Position numbers and translations under genes: made by a program
NCBI GenBank assembly: GCA_015488535.1
Contig: WFNP01000081.1
Span: forward strand, 1-47,724
Source of the DNA: Nitratifractor sp.
Lineage (GTDB): Bacteria; Campylobacterota; Campylobacteria; Campylobacterales; Sulfurovaceae
Direction: 5' to 3'
Length of the DNA stretch: 47,724 nt
Shown here: in pieces, positions 10,001 to 18,300 of the stretch
Position numbering within the stretch: position 1 is the first letter of the stretch
Layout of the letters: every line of letters begins with the position of its first letter
The notes under the pieces: generated by a model
What the model was told of the DNA's origin: nothing
The model's input: the letters and a program-made list of their open reading frames with translations, nothing else
Database searches by the model: none

Positions 10001-10179
10001 AGGGTCGGGTTGAGTTTGGTTAGGGCGTTTTGCAGGCGATTTGCAAGCACGACATCTTGGTAGCTTTTTCGCTCTCCCATTTCACCATCGGGTGCGGTGT
10101 CGCTACCGTGGAGGTAGTCATAACCCAGCTCTTTGAACCAGTCGATAGCGAGTTGTTCTACTTGGTCTTCGGTGATCAT
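7099..10179 (-). CDS. hsdR: Type I restriction enzyme, R subunit
   Basis: Motor and nuclease subunit of a type I restriction system; translocates DNA with ATP and cuts at a distance from the recognition site. The 1026-residue protein has the usual order: an N-terminal nuclease domain with Asp141 (RPDVVVF) and Glu155-x-Lys157 (LELKNP), a superfamily 2 motor with Walker A GSGKS (Lys301) and DEAH at 403-406, motif VI in AIARVNRVF, and a C-terminal helical region that binds the HsdM/HsdS core. It is the last gene of the hsdM-ATPase-hsdS-hsdR cluster, separated from hsdS by 59 bases filled almost entirely by a REPIN-like element. All active-site residues are intact. Base composition looks richer in G+C than the flanking core genes. 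Confidence 0.96.
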   Translation of the reverse strand: MITEDQVEQLAIDWFKELGYDYLHGSDTAPDGEMGERKSYQDVVLANRLQNALTKLNPTLPQSAIDEALHILQKPEHPSLIQNNRAFHEMLLQGIPVEVKSDDESRGDVVKLIDFQNPNNNDFLVVNQFTVKGTKGNRRPDVVVFINGLPIAVLELKNPADENADIFKAYNQLQTYKEEIEDLFVYNEALIISDGINARIGSLTATQERFMHWRTIKDESDKPQLEYELQTLIKGFFDRTLLLDYLQNFILFEDDGKQIIKKIAAYHQFHAVRGAVDSVVQASLSGSRRGGVVWHTQGSGKSISMACFAGKLTKHPKMKNPTLLVVTDRKDLDGQLFEIFSSAQMLLGQKPVRIESVEKLREILHNKPSGGIIFTTIQKFSLKEGEEKFPLLSNRDNIVVIADEAHRSQYGFEAMLDKESGKFKYGYAQHLRDAVPNATFIGFTGTPIESEDKSTQAVFGEYISIYDIEDAVADGATVPIYYESRLAKLDLDATVLKKIDEEINELVEDEELSDREKFKSKWSALEKLVGSKPRIKQVAKDLVEHFEQRTATIEGKGMIVAMSRQIAVELYDAIIALRPQWHSDDPMKGAIKIIMTGSASDDKRLQKHIYSKKVKEGIEKRFKNPEDELKLVIVRDMWLTGFDAPCVHTMYIDKPMRSHNLMQAIARVNRVFKDKKGGLVVDYIGIANELKLALKTYTNAGGKGRGTIDANEALSEMLKRLEIVRNLYHGFDYSEFQTKAHELLAPAANHILGLEEGKKRYMDEVLALSKAYSLCGTLDEAQKYKEEIAFFQAVKAVMVKASQPKLQKKDPNIAIKQIIDNAVVSEGVEDIFSLVGLKKPNIGILSDEFLEDVKHMQYKNLAVELLERLLKNEIKTKMRTNVVKEKRFSDRLQATLTQYHNRAIETAQVIEELIAMAKEFAEANKKGEELGLNFDELAFYDALAENESALREMGDETLKKIAVELTQKLRNSVSVDWQKRESVRAKMRNIIRIILRRYKYPPDKQIEAIKMVMQQAEALSNEWSRE

Positions 10180-10204
10180 GGTATCCCTTTTTACTTTACT
10201 ACTC

Positions 10205-10256
10205 TTGGAGACGGGATTTTAACCCCGCATGTGCGGGACTAAAGTCCCGCCTCCAA
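10205..10256. repeat. REPIN-like double-hairpin element A
   Basis: An outer inverted repeat TTGGAG...CTCCAA encloses two smaller palindromes: CGGGATTTTAACCCCG and GCGGGACTAAAGTCCCGC. This is the layout of a REP doublet (REPIN). It forms the whole hsdS-hsdR spacer and supplies the last codons and the stop of hsdS. Element B at 11727 is the same type. No RAYT transposase gene is in the window. Confidence 0.75.
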
Positions 10257-11531
10257 ATATAAATCCGATACATCCAACTCACCCAAGAGGAGTTTTGGTA
10301 GGAGGGTGTCTCGGGTTTTTTGGAGGGTTTGGATTTGTTTTGTATTTGCCAAAATAGTTTCAAATAATGGCTGAGTTGTACTAAAAAAGTAATCGAGCAA
10401 ATTGTCATTAGGTTTGACAATGCTAATATTCTCAAATGTGCTTTTATTTACATTTAGTGTTGCAGTACCAGCTGAACCATAGACAATTAAATCATTAGTC
10501 ATACTATTAAGTTTACAATACAGGTAGTATAAATAATTTTCAGGACAAACAATACTATTTATTTGTTGATTTGTATGACTATCTTCAGAAGTAATAGAAA
10601 CCAATCCAACAGTAGCTATACAAGACACAAGAAGTGACTTTTTGGGAATTAATTTATTTTTTTGTGTACTATGCCCCTCTTCAGACAGATATCTATTAGT
10701 ACTGATAACAAAGGTTTGATTATGCATGTCTGGTATAGTGATAAAAGGGTATTTCTCTCCATAATTTGATTTTTTCTTTGTAGATGGTGTTTTACCTGTA
10801 ATAACTTGTCCAAAAAATTTAAGTGGTTTCACCTTCCACCCCTTCGGCACCATCCCCAGTTCACTCTCTTCAAATTCGCTTGGGAAAAGCTCAAGCACCT
10901 CTTTTGATATGCCAAGCTCTTTGGCTACATATTCAAGCTCCGCTTCACTTTTGCATTTGGCTTTTGCAAGTACCGGCTCAAAGTCCACAAACCACGACTT
11001 GAAAATCGCTTGTGCCATACTTTCGAGTGTCTGGTTCATCTTGCGGTTAAGCTCTATCTTCTCATCGAGAGTTGAGAGGATATGAGCTATTTTCTTTTGG
11101 GTTGGGAGGGGTGGAAGCTTAAACTCATAGTTCATAATAGCTTTTTTATCACCCCTTGGCATCTTGGTACCTTTAGCCGTAGCTACGGTATATTGAATAA
11201 ATGTTTCATCAGAAAGTAGATAATACAAATAGCTACTCAAGAGCTTTTCTTCGTCTAAACTTCTAATCACGAGAACATCATTTGAAGAACCACCATCAAA
11301 TTTAGCAAGCCATATTTTCCTAAAATAAGTTCGTATATTTGAAAAAAGCACATCTTCTTTTTTGAATGAATTAACTTTTTGTGTTGATGGAAGAGAAGAT
11401 GCTTCTACTATACCTCCTCGATCCTCCAACATATTTTCAGTAGAAATATAGTTAGCTATTGATAAGTTTTTAGTATCTCTTTTTTCTGATACATAATATG
11501 CTATATCAGATAGTTTATATTTCATCCTCAC
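10239..11531 (-). CDS. hsdS: Type I restriction-modification, specificity subunit
   Basis: DNA-recognition subunit that sets the target sequence for HsdM and HsdR. The 430 residues follow the standard plan: target domain 1 (about 1-145), a central conserved spacer (LPPLPTQKKIAHILSTLDEK, then NQTLESMAQAIFKSWFVDFEPV), target domain 2 (about 230-375), and a C-terminal conserved helix ending RDTLLPKLLLGELDVSDL. Target domain 2 opens with PKGWKVKPLKFFGQVITGKTPS. The two target domains are visibly more AT-rich than the spacer, which fits domain swapping. The final residues LEAGL and the TAG stop are read from REPIN element A, so the natural end was altered by, or has adapted to, that element. Confidence 0.94.
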   Translation of the reverse strand: MRMKYKLSDIAYYVSEKRDTKNLSIANYISTENMLEDRGGIVEASSLPSTQKVNSFKKEDVLFSNIRTYFRKIWLAKFDGGSSNDVLVIRSLDEEKLLSSYLYYLLSDETFIQYTVATAKGTKMPRGDKKAIMNYEFKLPPLPTQKKIAHILSTLDEKIELNRKMNQTLESMAQAIFKSWFVDFEPVLAKAKCKSEAELEYVAKELGISKEVLELFPSEFEESELGMVPKGWKVKPLKFFGQVITGKTPSTKKKSNYGEKYPFITIPDMHNQTFVISTNRYLSEEGHSTQKNKLIPKKSLLVSCIATVGLVSITSEDSHTNQQINSIVCPENYLYYLYCKLNSMTNDLIVYGSAGTATLNVNKSTFENISIVKPNDNLLDYFFSTTQPLFETILANTKQIQTLQKTRDTLLPKLLLGELDVSDLYLEAGL

Positions 11532-11858
11532 CCTCCATCCTAATATCTAAATCCTCATCCACTAACATATACCATACCATTTTTATTTTTTTCCTTTTTC
11601 ACGAAAAATAAAACAAAAAAGAGGATAAAGCCCATAAATACGAGGTTTCATCAATTTTCTTTTTCGTTTTCTTTTTCATTTCTTTTTTTATTTGCCAAAA
11701 AATACAATATTATACACTCTTACTAAAATGGAGGCGGGGTTTTAACCCCGCACTATGCAGGAGTGAAGTCCTGCCTCCATTATTTAGAACTGTTGCATTT
11801 TTTGCAACAATTGAAACTGTCTCAATCATACTGCTATCCTTTTCAATATAGCCTTCTT
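11532..11858. other. Gene-poor 327-base gap between hsdS and the AlbA_2 ATPase gene
   Basis: It holds REPIN-like element B (11727-11781), a T/A-rich stretch at about 11580-11700 with no pattern, and a short inverted repeat GTTGCA-N5-TGCAAC near 11792-11808. A 39-codon minus-strand frame at 11710-11829 starts MIETVSIVAKNATVLNN and then runs through element B. It may be the start of a gene destroyed by that element, or chance. No intact gene is supported. Confidence 0.6.
11727..11781. repeat. REPIN-like double-hairpin element B
   Basis: An outer inverted repeat AATGGAG...CTCCATT encloses GCGGGGTTTTAACCCCGC and GCAGGAGTGAAGTCCTGC. The architecture matches element A at 10205-10256, with compensating changes that keep both stems. 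It lies about 195 bases upstream of the hsdS start, so hsdS is bracketed by the two copies. Confidence 0.75.
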
Positions 11859-13712
11859 TTACTCTTTCTTTGATGTGTATGCTTGTTTTGGACTGTTTGG
11901 ACTACTAAAATAAGGAATCAAAAGTTTTTTTGCTACCAACTCAGATATATAATCTTTGATAGTATCTTTGTTTCTATTTAGTAATTTAGACAAAATATCA
12001 GGAGAAAAATATCCAAACTCACAAATTTTATATATTGTAGTTTGCATTACCTCTTTTTTAACCCTTGGTTTATTAGATATAGTGTTTGTTATTTCTTCTA
12101 TTTTTTGCAGTATCTCTTCTGGAATCTCTTCTTTTTTATAAAATCTAACACCCCTAGTAGAATCTGTAACACCCCCAGTAGAATCTGTAACACCCCCAGT
12201 AGAACCGATAGTGTCCCTAGTAGCTAATTTATAAACTGTTCCCTTACCTATACCGCTTTTGTGCAAAAAGGCATCTTTGGTTAGTTTTTTTAATATATCG
12301 CTAACATCGCTTGGGTGTATATCTAAAATTTCCAAAACTCTTTTATGATTTATCTCTTCTTCTATGTAGGCAGTTGCCAAAATATTAATTTCATTTTCAT
12401 TTAAACTATCGAAACTATGACTAAAAACAGTTTTTAATTTTTGGATTATCTCTTCATCAAGAAGATTTATCATTCTTAACTCTAACAGTGTCTGCGGGTG
12501 GTGGCTGTTTTTTTCATATAAAAGAGGTTTTGTCCAGTTGTATTTACTCCAGCTTTGGTAAATTTTGGGTATTCCTGAACCTGCTTTTTCTGCATAGCCT
12601 ATGAGCATAAACATTTTTTGAATATTTCTATTACGGCAATCACTTTCGCCACCTCTGATGGCTACTTCTATAGGTATTCGCATAAGTCCGGGGTTTCTAA
12701 AGCCGAACATATCCGGTCTTTTTACAATTAAAATAGCCAATCTTTCGCTATAATCTGCATGCACTAAAGCATTTATAAAAGCTTCTCTTATCGCTTGATG
12801 TATAGGGGTGTCTTCTTCTCGCTGTGCCTCCTTTAGGCTAAAAGGTATTTTTAAATCTTGGTAAAGCTTTCGTATAACAATTCTGTAAAAATCAAAAATA
12901 TTGCCACTCCAAGTTCCGTCTGGATAGACTCTATCTACCCATCTTTTTTCTGTTACGGCTCTGGGTCGTTCTTGATAATCAACCATATAATATGGCAAAA
13001 CATCCTCTATTGAGTTTTGTTTTCCGAACATTAAAAGACCTGCAAGGGTTAAACCTACTGTTCCACTTTCTCTATTTTTTTTGTAACCTCCAATGCTTTG
13101 TAGGAAATCTATGTCATTAAGAGCATTAAAAGGGTGGTCGGGCTTATGAGATTTAAAAATATTTCTATATGCATAAAATGTGCTTAGTTCTATATCATCA
13201 AAATCGAAGTTTTTTAATACCTTACTGTCTCGGCTATCTTCTATCTGCTCTGCTAAAAGTCTCTTTATACACTCTTCTTTACATTTATAATCGCCTTCTC
13301 CTTGCCTTATAAAAGTGCCTGTAAATGGGTTTTGCCCTTTAAATACCGGTTTTTGTTTTCGTGTTGCTTTTGGAATTTTAACCCAGATAATATTTTTCTG
13401 ATCGATGTTTATAATGACAATATCTTCGTTATTTAAAATATTTACATTTACCTTTTGCGGATTGTTAAGAGTGTCAAAAAGCTCTTTTATAACATATTCT
13501 GGATTTTCTATGCCGATTAATTCTATACTATTTCTGCTCTCTTCAATGCCTAAAAAAATATTGCCTCCACTAGTGTTTGCCATAGCACTGTAACTTTCTA
13601 AAAAATCATTTGGCAGTTTGCCTTTGCCGTTTTTACCGGTAGCTTTTTTAAATTCTACCTCGAAGCTCTCTTTTAATGTTAAAATATCTCTTTTAGAGTT
13701 TATATGAATCAT
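11859..13712 (-). CDS. AlbA_2 (Schlafen-like) ATP-binding protein within the R-M locus
   Basis: 617-residue protein of the COG2865 type. Residues 14-135 are an AlbA_2 domain (SFEVEFKKATGKNGKG, then SYSAMANTSGGNIFLGIEE). A GHKL-type ATP-binding region follows around 300-400 (IREAFINALVHADYSE, then GYAEKAGSGIPKIYQSW). A winged-helix region comes next, then a short STGGVTD repeat and a second helix-turn-helix-like C-terminus. Such proteins are often found inside type I R-M loci and are called putative regulators or accessory defence factors; the function is not established. It sits 31 bases downstream of hsdM on the same strand. Its DNA is AT-rich: 16 of 60 G+C at 12361-12420, against 28 of 60 in hsdM at 14041-14100. 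This suggests a separate origin. Confidence 0.88.
   Translation of the reverse strand: MIHINSKRDILTLKESFEVEFKKATGKNGKGKLPNDFLESYSAMANTSGGNIFLGIEESRNSIELIGIENPEYVIKELFDTLNNPQKVNVNILNNEDIVIINIDQKNIIWVKIPKATRKQKPVFKGQNPFTGTFIRQGEGDYKCKEECIKRLLAEQIEDSRDSKVLKNFDFDDIELSTFYAYRNIFKSHKPDHPFNALNDIDFLQSIGGYKKNRESGTVGLTLAGLLMFGKQNSIEDVLPYYMVDYQERPRAVTEKRWVDRVYPDGTWSGNIFDFYRIVIRKLYQDLKIPFSLKEAQREEDTPIHQAIREAFINALVHADYSERLAILIVKRPDMFGFRNPGLMRIPIEVAIRGGESDCRNRNIQKMFMLIGYAEKAGSGIPKIYQSWSKYNWTKPLLYEKNSHHPQTLLELRMINLLDEEIIQKLKTVFSHSFDSLNENEINILATAYIEEEINHKRVLEILDIHPSDVSDILKKLTKDAFLHKSGIGKGTVYKLATRDTIGSTGGVTDSTGGVTDSTRGVRFYKKEEIPEEILQKIEEITNTISNKPRVKKEVMQTTIYKICEFGYFSPDILSKLLNRNKDTIKDYISELVAKKLLIPYFSSPNSPKQAYTSKKE
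12147..12230. repeat. 21-base in-frame tandem repeat inside the AlbA_2 ATPase gene
   Basis: Three near-identical 21-base units (12147-12167, 12168-12188, 12189-12209) and a fourth degenerate one encode repeats of STGGVTD. Copy-number change would keep the frame and only alter the linker before the C-terminal winged helix. Similar short Gly/Thr/Val repeats are common at this place in the family. Confidence 0.8.
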
Positions 13713-13743
13713 TTTATACCTTATCTAAAAATGTAAAGATTAT

Positions 13744-15333
13744 TCATATCTCCCACCCCAGAGCCGAGAGATTTTTGCGTATCTCTGCTTCAAGGCGATG
13801 CGACGCTTCAAACTGCTCTTTGAGTTTGGCGGTGAGTTCTGCCATCTTTTCGCTAAACGGCACACCGTCGTCTTCCTCCTCGGCTACTCCGACATAACGA
13901 CCGGGGGTGAGGATGTAGTCTTGCTTCGCTATCTCTTCTGTCGAGGCAGCGTAGTATTTGCCAGGCTCGTTGACATCTTCGCCGTTTCTAAAGGCTTGGA
14001 ACTTCTCGGCTATCGCTTTGATATCCTCATGTGAAAAGGCTCTTTGTTTGCGGTCTATCATATATCCCACTTCGCGTGCGTCGATGAAAAGGGTTTTGCC
14101 TTTTTGGAATTTGTTGCGGTTTAGTATCCAGATACAAGCGGGGATCTGAGTATTGGAAAAGAGTTGTGAAGGGAGTGCGACGATAGCCTCTACCAAGTCA
14201 TCTTTGATGATTGCCTCTCTTATCTCTTTTTCTCCTCCGGTGGTGGTGCTAAGGCTTCCGTTGGCAAGCACCAGTCCTACCACTCCGTTTGGGGCGGTGT
14301 GGTGGAGCATATGCTGCATCCATGCGTAGTTGCCGTTACCTTTTGGAGGTGTGCCGTATCTCCACCGTGCATCCCCTTCCAAACTGGCATCCCACCACTC
14401 ATTTTGGTTGAACGGAGGATTGGCAAGCACAAAGTCGGCTTTGAGGTCGGGGTGTTGGTCTTTGGTGAAAGTATCAGCCGGCTCTTTGCCAAAGTCAAAG
14501 TCTATCCCGCGTATCGCCATATTCATCGCGGCAAGCCGCCAAGTTGTGGGGTTGGACTCTTGCCCATAGACTGAAATGTCCTTTATCTTCCCACTATGCT
14601 CTTCGATGAACTTTTCGCTGGAGATAAAAAAACCGCCACTTCCCATCGCAGGATCATAGACTCTGCCTCTGTATGGCTCTACCATCTCGACGATGAGATT
14701 TACAATCGATTTGGGCGTGTAAAACTGTCCGCCCTTTTTTCCCTCCGCTGCTGCAAACTCTCCGAGGAAATACTCATAGACATGACCGAGTATATCTTTG
14801 GCTTTGAGGCTCTCATGTGAAAAGGGAATAGTCGCTATTAGATCGAGCAAATCGGCGAGTTTGTTCTGCTCTATCTGCAGTTGGGCGTAGTTTTTGTTGA
14901 GGATGCGTTTGAGTTTGGGGTTTTCCTTCTCTATCAGCTCCATAGTGTCATCAAGCAGTTTTCCGGCACTTTTGAACTCACCTCCAAGCGGAAGTGGTGA
15001 GCCGACAGAGAGACGGATATTGTCCTGTATATACTGCCACCGTGCAGCAGGTGGCACCCAAAAGACATTTTTTTCCGTATAGTAATCTCTGTTTTCAAGC
15101 TCCTCTTCTATAAACTCATCGGCATCTTCACCGAGGTAATAATCATTATCAGGGTCTTTGAATGCTTCGATTAGCTCCTGGCGTCTTGTCTCGAAACTGT
15201 CAGAGACATATTTTAAAAAAACCAACCCCAACACTACATGTTTATAAACCGCTGCATCAAGAGACGGTAGCAGTTTATTTGCTGATTTCCACAGTTTCTT
15301 TTCCAACTCTTGCAAAAACTTCTGCTCTTTCAA
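13744..15333 (-). CDS. hsdM: Type I restriction-modification, adenine methyltransferase subunit
   Basis: Methylates adenine at the site chosen by HsdS, protecting self DNA. The 529-residue protein has an HsdM N-terminal helical domain (LEKKLWKSANKLLPSLDAAVY), the SAM-binding motif I DPAMGSGGFF (Asp227) and the catalytic motif IV NPPF (Asn305). It also contains GGQFYTPKSIVNLIVEMVEP, a hallmark of the family. It is the first gene of the hsd cluster and starts only 36 bases after the dnaE stop, so it may depend on read-through from dnaE or on a promoter inside dnaE. G+C content (28 of 60 at 14041-14100) is above that of dnaE, a sign of transfer. Confidence 0.96.
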   Translation of the reverse strand: MKEQKFLQELEKKLWKSANKLLPSLDAAVYKHVVLGLVFLKYVSDSFETRRQELIEAFKDPDNDYYLGEDADEFIEEELENRDYYTEKNVFWVPPAARWQYIQDNIRLSVGSPLPLGGEFKSAGKLLDDTMELIEKENPKLKRILNKNYAQLQIEQNKLADLLDLIATIPFSHESLKAKDILGHVYEYFLGEFAAAEGKKGGQFYTPKSIVNLIVEMVEPYRGRVYDPAMGSGGFFISSEKFIEEHSGKIKDISVYGQESNPTTWRLAAMNMAIRGIDFDFGKEPADTFTKDQHPDLKADFVLANPPFNQNEWWDASLEGDARWRYGTPPKGNGNYAWMQHMLHHTAPNGVVGLVLANGSLSTTTGGEKEIREAIIKDDLVEAIVALPSQLFSNTQIPACIWILNRNKFQKGKTLFIDAREVGYMIDRKQRAFSHEDIKAIAEKFQAFRNGEDVNEPGKYYAASTEEIAKQDYILTPGRYVGVAEEEDDGVPFSEKMAELTAKLKEQFEASHRLEAEIRKNLSALGWEI

Positions 15334-15369
15334 TACCTCTCCTTACTCTTTGAGTTAATATACTATACT

Positions 15370-18300
15370 TTACCCTGCTCTTGCTTCTATAAAATAGGCA
15401 CCCAACTCTCTGGCTTCATTGACAATATTTTCACTTACATACATTTGAGACTCTATCACTACATCAGCAAGTTTGCTCTTGATTTGGAGCTGTAGAGGTC
15501 TTTTACCCGGATACTTTTGAGCCAGGCAGTATAAATCTTCAATGACTCTGGCATCAGGCATCAAATCTATTGCCAAAATCAAAGGAGGCTCATCTTCAGG
15601 TGCCTGGGTGTGTTTTTCCTCTTTTTTGACTTTGACTTTCTCTTTTTTGGCATCTTTGAGGGTTTCGATTTTGAGTATATTCATTCTGGTAAATTCACCG
15701 TCTTTTGTCACTTTTACCTTGAATGCTATCGGTTTGCTCAAATCAAAATTATCCTCCAGCTCTTTGAGTCTGTCGGCAAACAGCATCAGCTCTATATTTC
15801 CATGCAAATCCATCACATTAGCAATTCCGAATTTGTTACCCTTTTTGGATATCTTTTCGGTAATCTCTTCTATCCGTCCGATTATCAGTGCCTGTGAGCC
15901 GTCTGCCAATTCATCTATCTCTGAACTTAGTGTATAATCTATCTGCTCCAAATCCTCTCTGTATTTGTCAAGTGGGTGACCTGAAACATAAAATCCCAAA
16001 GTCTCTTTTTCAAACTCCAGTATCTGCATCTGCTCATATTCACTCATCTCATCAAGCTTTACTTCGACACTTGTCATCTCTTCTCCACTGCCAAAGAGGG
16101 AGTTTTCAGCCATCTTTTTGGCTTGATGAGCCTTGGCTGCGGCAGAGACGATATCCTCTATCTGTGTGAGCATCGCTTTTCTGGTATATCCCAATGAATC
16201 CAAGGCTCCTGCTTTGATAAGAGACTCAATTACTTTTTTGTTTACTTTGCTGGAGTCTATGCGTGATACAAAATCGCTCAAATCTTTAAACGGTTTTTCA
16301 TCTCTGGCTTTGAGTATGGAGCTGATAGCTATATCTCCTGCTCCTTTTATAGCACCGAGTCCGAATATAATTTTGGGTTTGTCAGCTTCGGTCTCATCAG
16401 CTATAAATGCCAAATCAGAGCGGTTTATATCAGGAGGAAGCAACTCTATACCCATATGTTTGACAGCATCTACATATTTGACCACTTTTGTAGTATTGTC
16501 TTTTTCTAGTGTAAGCTGTGCTGCCATAAACTCTGTAGGATAGTAGCATTTGAGATATGATGTATAAAATGTCACCAATGCATAAGCTGCTGAGTGGGAT
16601 TTGTTAAATCCGTATCCGGCAAATTTGACGATAAGGTCAAACAGCTCGGCAGCCTTGTCCGGGTCAAATCCCTTTTTTGCTGCACCTTGGGCAAATTCAT
16701 CTTTGAGCTTGTCCATCTCCTCTTTGATCTTTTTACCCATTGCTCTACGCACCAAATCGGCTCCGCCGAGTGAAAAGCCTCCGATTGTCTGCACTATCTG
16801 CATAACCTGCTCTTGATAGACGATTACTCCATAGGTGGGTTTGAGTATAGGCTCAAGCTCAGGAAACATATAGGTAATCTCTGCTCTGCCGTGCTTTCTT
16901 TCTATAAAATCATCAAGCATCCCTGACTCCATAGGTCCCGGACGATAAAGTGCAAGCATCGCAATGATATCTTCAAATCCGGTAGGCTTGAGTCTCTTTG
17001 CCAAATCTTGCATACCAGCTGATTCTATCTGAAAGAGTCCGAGTGTATTACCCTCTGAGATATAATCATAGACTTTTGGGTCATTGATATCTACCTGCTT
17101 AAAATCTATCCGTTTGCCGGTACTCTTCTCTATCAGTTGAAGAGCCTCTTCTATAACAGTAAGCGTTTTGAGTCCGAGAAAGTCAAATTTGATCAAATCC
17201 ACATCTTCTACATATTTACCGCTGTATTGGGTAGCAAGAGTATCCTGACCGCTTGGCTTAAACAGAGGAGTCTTTTCCCACAAAGGCTCATTTGATATAA
17301 CCACACCTGCTGCGTGAGTCCCTGCATTTCTGTTGAGTCCTTCAAGTGCCAGGGCAAATTTCCAAACCTGAGCAGCTTTGGCATCACTTTCGATCAACTC
17401 TTTGATTTTTGGCTCTTTTTCATAAGCACTGCTTAGATTAATCCCCAACTCATCAGGAATCAATTTGGCAAATTTGTCAGCCTGGGCATACGGCATACCC
17501 ATCACTCTGGCTACATCTCTGATGACACCTTTTGCCAAAAGCTTACCGAATGTGATAATCTGAGCCACATTGTTCCTGCCGTATTTATCAACAACATAAT
17601 CTATAATCTCCTGTCGTCTTGCCTGACAAAAGTCCATATCGATATCGGGCATACTTACTCTCTCAGGATTCAAAAATCTCTCAAAGAGCAAACCGTAAGG
17701 CATAGGGTCAAGGTCTGTAATAAAGAGTGAATATGCCACCAAAGAACCCGCAGCCGAGCCTCTGCCCGGACCCACCGGAATACCCATCTCTTTGGCGGCT
17801 CTTACAAAGTCCCAGACAATCAGCATATATCCGGGAAATTTCATAGAGTTGATGATATCCATCTCGGTGCGAAGTCTCTCTCTATACTCTTGATGTTTAT
17901 CTTTTGGCACAATCTCCAGTCTCTTTTCTAGTCCCTTTTTTGCCTCATGCTCAAAGAGGACAATATCATTGGCAAGTGAATACTCTTTGTCCGGTTCGGG
18001 TAGCTCCAATCCTGCCAGTTTGGCTCTTTCTCTGGTAAATTTGAAGTTTGGAGGAGTGGGATTTCCCAGTTTTATCTCCAGATTGCACTTATCTACAATC
18101 TCTTGGGTATTTTCGAGAGCTTCCGGGATATCGGCAAAGAGTTTAGCCATCTCTTCGGGTGATTTGACATAAAATTCATGCACACTGTGGCGGAGTCTGT
18201 CAGGGTCATCATACTCTTTGTTCATCGCTATACACATAAAAGCTTCATGAGCATCTGCATGCTCTTGCTCTGTGTAGTGTGTATCATTTGTGGCTATGAT

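Noticed and set aside
10199-10435. Minus-strand open frame at the hsdS end reading through element A
   Set aside because: It overlaps hsdS in another frame and ends in repeat-derived residues.
11710-11829. 39-codon minus-strand frame starting MIETVSIVAKNATV
   Set aside because: Half of it is read from REPIN element B and it matches nothing I recognise. It could be a gene start cut by the element, so it is mentioned in the gap entry but not called.
12147-12230. Tandem repeats considered as a CRISPR array
   Set aside because: The units are directly adjacent with no spacers and lie in frame inside a coding gene.
7099-15333. hsd region considered as a prophage or integrative island
   Set aside because: No integrase, attachment repeats, or phage genes flank it, and the recombinase at 20458 is Xer-like and separated by dnaE and yfdX.
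15542-15937. 131-codon plus-strand open frame inside dnaE
   Set aside because: It is an antisense shadow of dnaE with low-complexity Ser/Leu composition.
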